Positions 42,956-50,812 of a stretch of DNA of 64,000 nucleotides are shown one piece after another. This DNA comes from Bog-473 sp963741995 (GTDB lineage Bacteria; Actinomycetota; Acidimicrobiia; Acidimicrobiales; RAAP-2), in the NCBI GenBank assembly GCA_963741995.1, contig CAVUKI010000001.1:1116001-1180000 (forward strand). Direction: 5' to 3'. The notes under the pieces are model-generated. The model had not been told where the DNA came from, made no database searches, and saw only the letters and a list, made by a program, of their open reading frames with translations. Positions within the stretch are counted from its first letter, which is position 1. Every line of letters begins with the position of its first letter. A program made the translations under genes and the position numbers.

Positions 42956-44292
42956 GCCTCGCCCGATCTCCCCCTCCGGCGCAGTGTGGAGTCGACGGCC
43001 ACGGCCACGAGGAGGACGGCTGCGGTGGCGATGTCGGTTCCCGCGGTACTGATGTTGAGGAGCGCCAGCCCATTGGTGAGCGTGGCGATGACCAGGCCGC
43101 CAAGGACCGGGTGGATCGGCTTGCCGTGTCCGCCGAACAGACTGGCACCGCCGATTACCGCAGCGGCCACCGCATACAAGACGTAGGTACCCCCGTCGAA
43201 CCCGACGGAAAGGGAGCCGAGGCGTGAGGCGTACACCACGACGGCGAGTCCCGCTACGAAGCTGCAGAGCGCGAAGGCGATGGTCCGGACGCGGGCCACG
43301 TGGATACCGGCGCGCCGGGCGGCCTCGGGGCTGGCACCGATGGCGTAAATGTAACGGCCGAGCCGGGTCCTGGCCAGCATGAAGGATTGGGCGACCACGA
43401 CGACGACGAGGACCGGGATGACCCACGGCACACCCTGCACGGGGGTCACCACGCCCCGGTTCAGGTTGCAGATGAACACGAGCACGATGCCCGCTGCTGC
43501 AACGGCGACGATGGTGGCCACCGTGATGCCGAGTGGCGGCGCGCTCAAGCCTTGTGCGCGCCGTCGCCCTGTGCTGAGAAGGGTCGCCAGGGCGAAGAGT
43601 CCCACGGCTACCACGAGCACGATCCACCCCGCGGCCGGGGTCATGTTGCCGCTCACGAGGTCGTCGATCACGCCGTTCGAAACACTGATGACGCCGCCGA
43701 CTGCACCCTTGTCGACGTCGAAGACGTAAATAAGGACGCCCTGCCAACCGAGTAACCCCGCCAGTGTCACCACGAACGACGGGATCTTGAGCCTGGTGAT
43801 GATCGCTCCCTGGAATGCGCCGATGACGAGGCACGCGGCCAGGCCCACGATGAGGCCGGCCCACCACGGCCAGTTTGTCGGCGACCCGATCAGGGCCAGG
43901 GCGATGGCGGCTCCCACCGCGCCGACGAAGCCGACGGACAGATCGATCTCGCTGAGGATCAGCGCGTACAGCTCGGCCATGCCCAGAAGGATGATGAAAG
44001 TCGCCTGGACGAACAGATTGACGATGTTCGCCGAGGTGAAGAATGCGCTCGACTGCACATCGAAGAAGATGCAGATGACGATCAGGCCGATGATGATCGG
44101 GAGGGCGCCGCTCTCACCCCCGCGGATCCGCTTCAACCAGGCGCGCAGATAGTCGCCGAGAGAGTCCGCCACGTCAGGTGTGAGCGCGACGAGATTCTCT
44201 TGTGCCATGGCGCTACCCGGGGCCGCTCCCTGGCCGGGCGCGGTCTCCGGGCCTTTGCCCTCGGCCACCGGATCGTCGACGGTGTCGGTCAT
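42952..44292 (-). CDS. Sugar ABC transporter permease (XylH/RbsC type)
   Basis: A 446-residue BPD_transp_2 permease with about 10-12 helices. LSEIDLSVGFVGAVGAAIAL and LGRYIYAIGASPEAARRAGI (the EAA-like coupling loop) are diagnostic, followed by GLVIATLTNGLALLNIS near the C-terminus. The extra helices compared with RbsC (around VGLFALATLLSTGRRRA) resemble XylH. It overlaps the ATPase stop by 4 bp upstream (ATGA) and the propeller gene downstream. It forms the membrane channel of a carbohydrate importer; xylose is a guess from the XylH-like layout. Confidence 0.9.
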   Translation of the reverse strand: MTDTVDDPVAEGKGPETAPGQGAAPGSAMAQENLVALTPDVADSLGDYLRAWLKRIRGGESGALPIIIGLIVICIFFDVQSSAFFTSANIVNLFVQATFIILLGMAELYALILSEIDLSVGFVGAVGAAIALALIGSPTNWPWWAGLIVGLAACLVIGAFQGAIITRLKIPSFVVTLAGLLGWQGVLIYVFDVDKGAVGGVISVSNGVIDDLVSGNMTPAAGWIVLVVAVGLFALATLLSTGRRRAQGLSAPPLGITVATIVAVAAAGIVLVFICNLNRGVVTPVQGVPWVIPVLVVVVVAQSFMLARTRLGRYIYAIGASPEAARRAGIHVARVRTIAFALCSFVAGLAVVVYASRLGSLSVGFDGGTYVLYAVAAAVIGGASLFGGHGKPIHPVLGGLVIATLTNGLALLNISTAGTDIATAAVLLVAVAVDSTLRRRGRSGEA

Positions 44293-45062
44293 GGTGTCTC
44301 GATGCCTGGCGCAGTTGCCCGCGTCGACTGGCCCGTTGTCATGTATTCGACCACCACTTGCGTGTCGAAGTCGGCTGCCGGTCCTTGCGCCACCAGCCGA
44401 CCGAGGTAGAGCACGGAAATCTGGTCGGCCACGGCAAAGACGTCGACAAGGTTGTGTGAGACCACCATCACCGCCGTACCCTGGCTCGACAGCCGCCTGA
44501 TGAGCTCGAGCACCTGGCCGGTCTGGGCCACGCCGAGAGCGGCGGTGGGCTCGTCCATGATCACCAGCTTGGCGGCCGAAAGGACCGCCTTGGCCACGGC
44601 GACGGATTGGCGTTGCCCGCCGGACAGCGACGCCACCGGTTGGCGGATGGAGCGCACCGTCGTGACGTGGAGGTCGGCCAGCACCTGGCGCGCCTCGATT
44701 TCCATGGCGGTTTCGTCAAGGAGCCGGTGCCGCAGCTTCTCGTGCCCGAGGAACAGGTTCTGGACGATGTCCAGGTTGTCGCACAGCGCCAGGTCCTGGT
44801 AGATCGTGGTGATCCCGAGCGCCTCGGCGTCGTTCGGGCTGTGGATGTTGGCCGGCGCACCCTCCCAGAGGATCTGGCCTTCCGTCGGCGGCCAGAGACC
44901 GGAGATGGTCTTGATCGTCACCGACTTGCCGGCACCGTTGTCGCCGACCAGCGCAGTGATCTTGCCGGCCGGAACCGAAAGGTCGACCTTGTTGAGGGCC
45001 TGGACTGCCCCGAACACCTTGCTCACTCCCCGGAGCTCGAGCAGCGGTGCACCCTCGGTCAT
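44289..45062 (-). CDS. Sugar ABC transporter ATP-binding protein (XylG-like, single domain)
   Basis: A 257-residue ABC ATPase. Walker A is GDNGAGKS near residue 40, signature LSGGQRQ, Walker B VIMDEPTAAL, and H-loop VVSHN. Carbohydrate family 2 ATPases such as XylG/RbsA usually have two ABC domains (~500 residues), so this is the half-size form that must dimerise. It overlaps the permease gene by 4 bp. It energises the importer with the binding protein encoded upstream. Confidence 0.92.
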   Translation of the reverse strand: MTEGAPLLELRGVSKVFGAVQALNKVDLSVPAGKITALVGDNGAGKSVTIKTISGLWPPTEGQILWEGAPANIHSPNDAEALGITTIYQDLALCDNLDIVQNLFLGHEKLRHRLLDETAMEIEARQVLADLHVTTVRSIRQPVASLSGGQRQSVAVAKAVLSAAKLVIMDEPTAALGVAQTGQVLELIRRLSSQGTAVMVVSHNLVDVFAVADQISVLYLGRLVAQGPAADFDTQVVVEYMTTGQSTRATAPGIETP

Positions 45063-45103
45063 TTTTAGGCCCCCATCGCGGCGACGGCACGAGTCTGATT
45101 CTT

Positions 45104-45151
45104 CCAGTGGCCGACCCCCGCCCCGAGACCGGGACCGGGGGTCGGCCAGGA
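45104..45151 (-). terminator. Strong intercistronic hairpin between binding-protein and ATPase genes
   Basis: A perfect 12-bp stem (GGCCGACCCCCG at 45109-45120 with its complement at 45136-45147) has a short inner stem. It is extended outward by CTTCC/GGAAG. It lies in the 143-bp gap between the binding-protein stop and the ATPase start, with no T run after it. Such hairpins act as attenuators or 3'-end stabilisers that keep binding-protein mRNA in excess. Confidence 0.65.
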
Positions 45152-45205
45152 AGTTACCTCTTGTGGAAGGACATTACCCAGACCGGCGGGCCGGCCTGCC
45201 CCCGG

Positions 45206-46402
45206 TTACCCGGAGATGCCCGCCGCCTTGCAGTCGGCCGCGTACGAGCCGGCGCAGAGCTGCGATGCCGGCACGAAGTTGTCCTTGATCACTGTGGAGT
45301 TCATGTTCTTCGTGGTCACCCATGTCGGGGTCAACAGCACGGAGGGCACGCTGACGTTCGACGTGGTGTCCTCTGTCTTGCCGTTGGCCAGCGAGGCTGG
45401 CGGCTTCTGCCCGGCCCGCAGGTACAGAGCCAACGCCACTGCAGACTGCGCCTCCAGGTAGATCGGCTTGTAGACCGTGCCGCACTGGTAGCCGGAAAGC
45501 ACGTTGTCGAGGCCGGTCAGCGTGGCGTCCTGTCCCGTGGTCGGGAAGGTCTTGGGCTTCACGTGGAGCGACTGCAGGTACGTGATGATCGGCGCGCCCG
45601 TCTCGTCGTTCGGAATGAGTGCCGAATTGACGTTGTGGTGGGCTGTGAAGACGGCCTGGAACTCGGTCTCCGCTGTCGGCGGGTCCCACGTTCCTGCGGT
45701 GTGCGCCACAACGGTCCACTTGCCCGACTTGAAGTACGGATTGATGACGCCGTCGTAGCCCTGCGCGAACAGGGTGGCGTTGTTGTCCGTCACCGCGCCG
45801 TGCATGACGACCACCTGAGGCTTCGAGATGTGCCAGGCGGCCACGCAGCTGACCAGGCCTTCGCCCATGACTTGGCCCACCTTCACATTGTTGAAGCTGA
45901 CGTAGTAGGCGCGGCTGCCACCGAGCGTGAGCCGGTCGTAGTCGATCACCTTGACGCCACGCGACTTGGCGTAACTCTCAATCTGCGTCCCCACCCCGGA
46001 GTCCAGCGGGTCGACGAGGAGCACCGTGGCACCGTTGGAGATGTCGGTCTGCGCATCAGTCAGCTGCGTGGTGTCGCTCCCCAGGGCGTTCTGCACCACG
46101 TAGTCCGACGAGCTCAGGCCGGCCGTCTGGAGCGCTTTGGTGATGTCCGGCTGGTCGAACTCGACGTAGCGCGTCGAGCTGACCGTGTCGGGCAGGATTG
46201 CTGCCACCTTCCCCTTTCCGGCCGCGGCCAGAGACTTGAACTGCTTCATGAAGCTGAAGTTGTTGGTGAACGAAGTGGTCGAGACGTTGGAAGGCCCGCT
46301 CGCGCGAACTGAGGCCGAAGCCCCTCCACCTCCAACGCCGACCAGCGTCGCCGACAACGCGAGGGAGAGCCCCCCGAGCATGCCTGCTCTGCTGAAACGC
46401 AC
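45206..46402 (-). CDS. Sugar ABC transporter substrate-binding protein
   Basis: A 398-residue periplasmic-binding-protein type 1 (XylF/RbsB-like) protein. It starts at GTG behind AAAGGAGA. The signal peptide covers about residues 1-32 (MLGGLSLALSATLVGVGG...ASAS); no lipobox Cys is seen, unlike many Gram-positive binding proteins, so retention is unclear. KVAAILPDTVSSTRYVEFDQPDI begins the first lobe. VDPLDSGVGTQIESYAKSRGVKVIDYDRL and the later FTAHHNVNSALIPNDETGAPIITYLQ are typical of the fold. It captures a monosaccharide for the permease/ATPase pair downstream. Confidence 0.9.
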   Translation of the reverse strand: MRFSRAGMLGGLSLALSATLVGVGGGGASASVRASGPSNVSTTSFTNNFSFMKQFKSLAAAGKGKVAAILPDTVSSTRYVEFDQPDITKALQTAGLSSSDYVVQNALGSDTTQLTDAQTDISNGATVLLVDPLDSGVGTQIESYAKSRGVKVIDYDRLTLGGSRAYYVSFNNVKVGQVMGEGLVSCVAAWHISKPQVVVMHGAVTDNNATLFAQGYDGVINPYFKSGKWTVVAHTAGTWDPPTAETEFQAVFTAHHNVNSALIPNDETGAPIITYLQSLHVKPKTFPTTGQDATLTGLDNVLSGYQCGTVYKPIYLEAQSAVALALYLRAGQKPPASLANGKTEDTTSNVSVPSVLLTPTWVTTKNMNSTVIKDNFVPASQLCAGSYAADCKAAGISG

Positions 46403-46475
46403 ATTGTCTCCTTTGGTCCGGGACCGCCCCCTTTGAGCGAGCCCCCTGCTTCCTGTGTTCTACCGCGTGCAATGG

Positions 46476-46522
46476 GTTGTATTTCAGTTTTGTTTCAAGT
46501 TCAAGAACGATACCGAGGTATC
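46476..46522 (-). promoter_or_regulatory. Promoter and upstream palindrome of the sugar ABC operon
   Basis: On the minus strand TTGAAC (46504-46499) and TACAAC (46481-46476) are separated by 17 bp in a locally AT-rich stretch. Immediately upstream of the -35 lies GATACC-GA-GGTATC (46509-46522), a perfect 6-2-6 inverted repeat. It is a candidate operator for a sugar-responsive regulator. No regulator gene is adjacent. Confidence 0.5.
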
Positions 46523-46569
46523 CGGGCTCACGCTGGGCAAACGCTGTGAACCGCCGTTGCAGACAGAAG

Positions 46570-47466
46570 TCAGACCGGCTTCGTCGCCTCGGCCCAGGCG
46601 GCGGCTCCGGACAGCCCGGCGTCGTCACCGAGCGTGGAGCGGACGATGGTCAGGTCGTCGGGATGATGGCCGGGCCGATCCAGCACCATCTGGCGGAGTG
46701 GGTCGAAGAACTCGTCCTGTCTCCCCAGTCCGCCGCCGATGACCACGGTGCTCGGGTAGAAGGACATGACGAGGTTCGACACACCGGCCGCGCAGGCGGC
46801 GATGGCTTGCTGCCAGATGGCCAACGCCCGCGGCTCGCCCGCCGCCGCACCCGCCTGGACCTCGCGGGCGCCCTGGCTTTCGAGTCCTACCTCGCGGGCG
46901 GCTCGGGCCACACCACTGCCTGAGCCGAGTTCCTCGAGCGTGCACGGTGCCCCGTCGCGCCAGGCGCCCCAGTCGATGACGGAGTGGCCGACTTCAGCCA
47001 GCGATCGCGTGCCCCGCATCAGCCGCCCACCGTGGACGACCCCCGCACCGATGCCGGTCGAGATCGTGAGGTAGGCGATCGAGGAACTCGTGGCGCCGGC
47101 ACCGAACCACGCTTCGCCGACCGCGGCCAGATCAGCGTCGTTGGCGATGCTGACGGGCAGACCGAGATGATCCGCCAAGCCGTCGGTGGACAGCTGATCC
47201 GGCCACTGCCTCGGGAGGTGGGGCGCCCAGAGAAGCCGGCCCGCCTCGTAGTCAACGACGCCGGGGAGCCCCACGACGGCGTGCGTGGCCGCCCCGTGGC
47301 TGCGCTCTGCGGCCACGGCGGCGATGAGGTCGGTGAACGACGCCGGCACATCAGCCTCTGCCGGGGTGGGGACCGACCGGCGCAGCAGGACCCGACCCTC
47401 CGAGTCCACGAGCGCGGCGCGCATCTGCGTCCCGCCGACGTCAGCGGCCAAGACAGGTCGCGTCAC
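46570..47466 (-). CDS. ROK family sugar kinase (glucokinase-like)
   Basis: 298 residues from GTG 47466. The N-terminal ATP loop is LAADVGGTQMRAALVD, the catalytic region is VSIANDADLAAVGEAWFG, ISTGIGAGVVHGGRL follows, and the ROK ExGH motif is AEVGHSVID. The CxCGxxGC zinc motif usual after ExGH is absent (only GAPCTLEE), so it may be the zinc-free subtype. No N-terminal HTH, so it is a kinase rather than a repressor. It is upstream and co-oriented with the sugar importer and probably phosphorylates the imported sugar. Confidence 0.88.
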   Translation of the reverse strand: MTRPVLAADVGGTQMRAALVDSEGRVLLRRSVPTPAEADVPASFTDLIAAVAAERSHGAATHAVVGLPGVVDYEAGRLLWAPHLPRQWPDQLSTDGLADHLGLPVSIANDADLAAVGEAWFGAGATSSSIAYLTISTGIGAGVVHGGRLMRGTRSLAEVGHSVIDWGAWRDGAPCTLEELGSGSGVARAAREVGLESQGAREVQAGAAAGEPRALAIWQQAIAACAAGVSNLVMSFYPSTVVIGGGLGRQDEFFDPLRQMVLDRPGHHPDDLTIVRSTLGDDAGLSGAAAWAEATKPV

Positions 47467-47534
47467 TCCCGGACCCTCACACCGGCTATTTTCACCCTGC
47501 TGAAGTCCGCCGTCGGCCCGTGCGTGCGCGGTCG

Positions 47535-47816
47535 CTATGCCGATGCCTCTCCGGGCCCGTATCCCGCCTTGCGGAGGAGACGGCGAAGATTCGTCAGCTG
47601 TTCGGCATCGATGTCCTTGTGACGCAGCGGATCGAACGTCTCGCTTCGATTGCCGAGAGTGGCCAGCACGTGCCCCTTGTGGGTCTCCTGCACCGTTGCC
47701 ACCGCGTTGAGCAGTGACAGGATCGAATGCCACTCGATGTTGTGGCTCAGGGGATGGTTGAAGATCTGCGCCAACGTGTCCCGCTGATGGCTGTTCAAGT
47801 GCTCGGGCTCTCCCAC
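47535..47816 (-). CDS. Small conserved protein of unknown function (HicA-like features possible)
   Basis: 93 residues from GTG 47816, with a GAGAGGAG ribosome site. LNSHQRDTLAQIFNHPLSHNIEWHSILSLLNAVATVQE is followed by HVLATLGNRSETFDPLRHKDIDAEQLTNLRRLLRKAGY. The pattern (LSHNIEWHS... and a terminal LRRxLxxAGY) recalls a short actinobacterial family that I know only as hypothetical. The compact alpha-beta layout with His residues faintly resembles HicA-type RNA-binding toxins, but no HicB partner is adjacent. The function is unknown. Confidence 0.72.
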   Translation of the reverse strand: MGEPEHLNSHQRDTLAQIFNHPLSHNIEWHSILSLLNAVATVQETHKGHVLATLGNRSETFDPLRHKDIDAEQLTNLRRLLRKAGYGPGEASA

Positions 47817-47830
47817 GTGACTCCTCTCGT

Positions 47831-47850
47831 CCTTCGCCGTCGGGCGAAGG
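47831..47850. promoter_or_regulatory. Perfect 8-bp stem hairpin in the divergent region
   Basis: CCTTCGCC-GTCG-GGCGAAGG is perfectly self-complementary and lies 15 bp upstream of the small gene's GTG, just before its ribosome site. It could be a 5'-UTR hairpin or an operator between the two divergent genes. Confidence 0.4.
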
Positions 47851-47948
47851 GCCCGCGGCGCCCATCCTGGCACTTGTCGTTCCTCGCACAGGCCCAAGCT
47901 GGCTCCATGGTGGTGAAACTGCGGCGAAGAAGGGAGACTCGGGCAGTT

Positions 47949-48599
47949 ATGTCGATGTTCCGCAACCGAGTGGACGCCGGTCGCCGCCTGGCTGATCTGC
48001 TCCTGGCTTCTGCCGGTATCGGAGGGGGTGAGGTCGTCGTGCTCGGGCTGCCGCGGGGCGGGGTCCCCATCGCCGCCGAGATAGCGCAGGCTCTGGGCGC
48101 ACCGCTCGACCTCATCGTCGTCCGGAAGCTCGGCCTTCCCTCCCAGCCCGAGCTGGCGATGGGGGCCATCGGCGAGGACGGGGTGCACGTGGAGAACGAG
48201 GATGTCATGGCGTCGGCCGCGCTGTGCGCCTTCGACATCGAAGCGATGGTGCGGCGGGAACGGGTGGAGCTCACACGGCGGGCCAAGCGCTATCGGGATA
48301 GCCGCCCCCGCCTCGACCTGCGGGGTCGCTGCGCCGTGATCGTAGACGACGGCATCGCGACCGGTTCGACGGCCCGGGCCGCCTGTCGCGTCGCCCGCGC
48401 GCACGGCGCCTCGCGCATCGTGCTCGCCGTTCCGGTCGCGCCCAAGGCGGCTGTCTCGGCACTGCACGACGTGTATGACCAGATGCTCTGTGTGGCCAAC
48501 CCGGAGCCGTTCTACGCCGTCGGCGAATGGTACGACGACTTCTCCCCGACATCCGACTTCGAGGTGGTGGAATTGCTCCGGGACAGCGCTCAGCCGTAG
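47949..48599 (+). CDS. Phosphoribosyltransferase family protein
   Basis: 216 residues with the PRPP-binding motif CAVIVDDGIATGSTARAA. VVVLGLPRGGVPIAAEIAQAL and LDLIVVRKLGLPSQPELAMGAI also fit the type of predicted phosphoribosyltransferase (COG1926) common in actinobacteria and acidobacteria. The true substrate base is unknown, and some members act as erythromycin-esterase fusions elsewhere. Start ATG 47949 (a second ATG two codons on). It converges with the IPT gene, overlapping by 10 bp. Confidence 0.85.
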   Translation: MSMFRNRVDAGRRLADLLLASAGIGGGEVVVLGLPRGGVPIAAEIAQALGAPLDLIVVRKLGLPSQPELAMGAIGEDGVHVENEDVMASAALCAFDIEAMVRRERVELTRRAKRYRDSRPRLDLRGRCAVIVDDGIATGSTARAACRVARAHGASRIVLAVPVAPKAAVSALHDVYDQMLCVANPEPFYAVGEWYDDFSPTSDFEVVELLRDSAQP

Positions 48600-49342
48600 G
48601 TGAAGGTCACTGCATTCGAGGCCCCTCCCGCCGTGGTGATCACCACTTGGGCCGAGGATGCGGTCGATGACGGCACGGTGACGGTGCAGGAGTTCTGGGC
48701 AGGGCAGCTCGTCGGTGCCACCTGTCCGTTGAAGGTCGCCACGATCTGACCGCTGGTGCTCAAGAAGTTGGCGCCGGCAACCGCGATGCTCTGTCCAGCA
48801 GAGCCGGTCGAAGGGCTCAACGAGGAGATGACCGGCGGGCCGGCGGGAGCGACCGCCACGGTGGTCGAGGTGGAGGTTGTGGTGGAGGTCGTGTTCGAGG
48901 ACGGTGTCGCGCTGGGGCGAGTTGCCTCGCTCGCCCCGCCGCGGCGCGGGTTCGTGGACGGCGGGCGGGACGGCAAGGTGGTCGTGCGGACCGAGCGCGC
49001 CGCGGTCGACGACGAAGGCGCCGGGCCGGCGACCAAAGAGACGAGCAACGCGACAGCCGCCGCTGCCACAAGTGCAGCGACCACGGCAACGGAGCGGATC
49101 AGCCAGCGCTGAGTCCCCAGCGAAGAGGGGCGTTGGCTCCAGGGCGGAGTTTCAGCCGTAGGCCGGGTTTCGACGGAGGACGCCGGCCGCGGATCGACCG
49201 GCCGCTCTGGGCCTCGCCCGGCGGGAGGCTGGGGAGGCGCGCCCGCCGACTCGCGGGCGCGCCGCACAGCACTCTCCATCGCCCCCAGGGCGCGCTGACC
49301 GGGGGTTCCCGGGGGCGGCTCGGCCGCGTGCTCGTCTGCCAT
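48590..49342 (-). CDS. Membrane-anchored IPT/TIG domain protein
   Basis: 250 residues from ATG 49342 behind AGGAGAGG. The N-terminal ~80 residues are hydrophilic and Pro/Arg-rich (cytoplasmic). One transmembrane helix follows (SVAVVAALVAAAAVALLVSLVAG), then a Thr/Ser/Pro linker. A C-terminal IPT/TIG domain of ~85 residues contains PPVISSLSPSTGSAGQSI and GANFLSTSG, and ends VTFTYG. Two Cys (SCPAQNSC) may form a disulfide. An Ig-like external domain on a signal anchor suggests a surface role; the ligand is unknown. Confidence 0.82.
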   Translation of the reverse strand: MADEHAAEPPPGTPGQRALGAMESAVRRARESAGAPPQPPAGRGPERPVDPRPASSVETRPTAETPPWSQRPSSLGTQRWLIRSVAVVAALVAAAAVALLVSLVAGPAPSSSTAARSVRTTTLPSRPPSTNPRRGGASEATRPSATPSSNTTSTTTSTSTTVAVAPAGPPVISSLSPSTGSAGQSIAVAGANFLSTSGQIVATFNGQVAPTSCPAQNSCTVTVPSSTASSAQVVITTAGGASNAVTFTYG

Positions 49343-49426
49343 CGGATCCTCTCCTGCGTACTTGTTCCCCGAATGACAACTTCCATTCACGGCCTAACAT
49401 TCCGGCTGTTGAGCAGGGAGGCAGTC

Positions 49427-50764
49427 ATGCGATCGGACCTACTTTCCAGGCCGCGCCCATTGCGGCCCCAGCAGCAGCCCAGATCAGCCGAGCACGGTCA
49501 CGGTGACGGGGTGGCGGCAGTTGTCGCCCCCCTTCTCGATCATTTCTTCAGCGGCCCGCCGCCGGTGCGCTTCGAGTTCTGGGATGGCTCGGCACTCGGA
49601 GAGACGCAGGGAGACACGGTGCAAGTGCGCTCGCCCGACTCGGTGCGCCGGCTCCTCTGGTCGCCCGGCGAGCTCGGCCTGGCCCGCGCCTTCGTGATGG
49701 GAGACATCGCCTTCGAAGGCGACATCTTCGAGCTGCTTGCGACACTGCACGCGGCATCGCCCGAGCCCATTCACGTGGGCTCACGGCTACCCTGGCAGGC
49801 GATGCAGGCGGCCCGCCGTCTCGGGGTCATCGGCCTGCCGCTCCCGCCCCCACCCGAGGAAGCGGCACCGCGGGGCCGGCTGCATTCGCGGACGCGCGAT
49901 GCGCAAGCGGTGCAGCACCATTACGACGTCAGCAACGACTTCTACGCCATGGTCCTCGGGCCCGCCATGACGTACTCCTGCGCACGATTCACCCCGGGGA
50001 TCGAGACGCTGGAGGCCGCGCAGGAGTCGAAACACGACCTCGTCTGTCGCAAGCTCGGGTTGGCTGAGCGATCGGGGCAACGGATCCTCGATGTCGGATG
50101 CGGCTGGGGCGGCTTCGCCTTCCATGCGGCCCGGCACTACGGCGCCCGTGTCGTCGGGGTCACGCTCAGCCCGGCGCAGGCCCGTTGGGCGCGCGACCGG
50201 GTCGTTGCCGCCGGATTGGAAAAGCAGATCGAGATCCGGCTGCAGGACTACCGGGACGTGCGCGACGGGACATTCGACGGCATCGCATCGGTCGGCATGT
50301 TCGAGCACGTCGGTTCGTCGAAGAGCGCGGAGTACTTCGCCACCATGCGCCGGCTGCTCAGGCCCGAGGGCCGGCTGCTCAACCATGCCATCTCGAGCGT
50401 GGGCGGATCGCGTATCGGCCCGGGCACATTCATCGGCCGGTACGTGTTCCCCGACGGTGAACTCATCGACGTGGGACAGGTGGTCCTGTCGCTGGAGGAG
50501 GCGGGGTTCGAGGTGCGCGACGTCGAATCCCTCCGAGAGCACTATGCCAAGACCCTCCGGGCCTGGGTCGCCAACCTCCTGCAGCACTGGGATGCAGCCG
50601 TGGCCGAGGTCGGGGTGCGGCGGGCCCGTGTCTGGCTCCTCTACATGGCGGCATCGGCCAATGGCTTCGAAGACGGCGGGATCTCCATCCATCAGGTGCT
50701 CGGGGTCGTCCCCGGGCCGGAGGGCCGGAGCGGTATGCCCCCGACGCGCAGCGCCTGGGACTAG
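49427..50764 (+). CDS. cfa: Cyclopropane-fatty-acyl-phospholipid synthase family methyltransferase
   Basis: 445 residues from ATG 49427 behind AGGGAGG. The N-terminal substrate domain includes VRSPDSVRRLLWSPGELGLARAFVMGDI. HHYDVSNDFYAMVLGPAMTYSCARF and the SAM-binding ILDVGCGWGGFAFHAARHYG follow, with GMFEHVG and HAISSVGG near the C-terminus. This is the CFA/mycolic-acid-cyclopropane-synthase fold, which methylates unsaturated acyl chains of membrane phospholipids. Full length. Confidence 0.9.
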   Translation: MRSDLLSRPRPLRPQQQPRSAEHGHGDGVAAVVAPLLDHFFSGPPPVRFEFWDGSALGETQGDTVQVRSPDSVRRLLWSPGELGLARAFVMGDIAFEGDIFELLATLHAASPEPIHVGSRLPWQAMQAARRLGVIGLPLPPPPEEAAPRGRLHSRTRDAQAVQHHYDVSNDFYAMVLGPAMTYSCARFTPGIETLEAAQESKHDLVCRKLGLAERSGQRILDVGCGWGGFAFHAARHYGARVVGVTLSPAQARWARDRVVAAGLEKQIEIRLQDYRDVRDGTFDGIASVGMFEHVGSSKSAEYFATMRRLLRPEGRLLNHAISSVGGSRIGPGTFIGRYVFPDGELIDVGQVVLSLEEAGFEVRDVESLREHYAKTLRAWVANLLQHWDAAVAEVGVRRARVWLLYMAASANGFEDGGISIHQVLGVVPGPEGRSGMPPTRSAWD

Positions 50765-50812
50765 ACCGACCCTGTGGGTGTCCTGGCATCCGCCGCCATT
50801 ACTCTGAACACC

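Noticed and set aside
38645..43867. A single open frame of about 1740 codons spanning the arylsulfatase, the gap, and the propeller region
   Set aside because: Between 40930 and 41551 it reads low-complexity Arg/Ser/Pro sequence antisense to another gene, and beyond 42955 it is a shadow of the permease. The arylsulfatase has a clear ATG at 40930. The frame is open by chance in GC-rich DNA.
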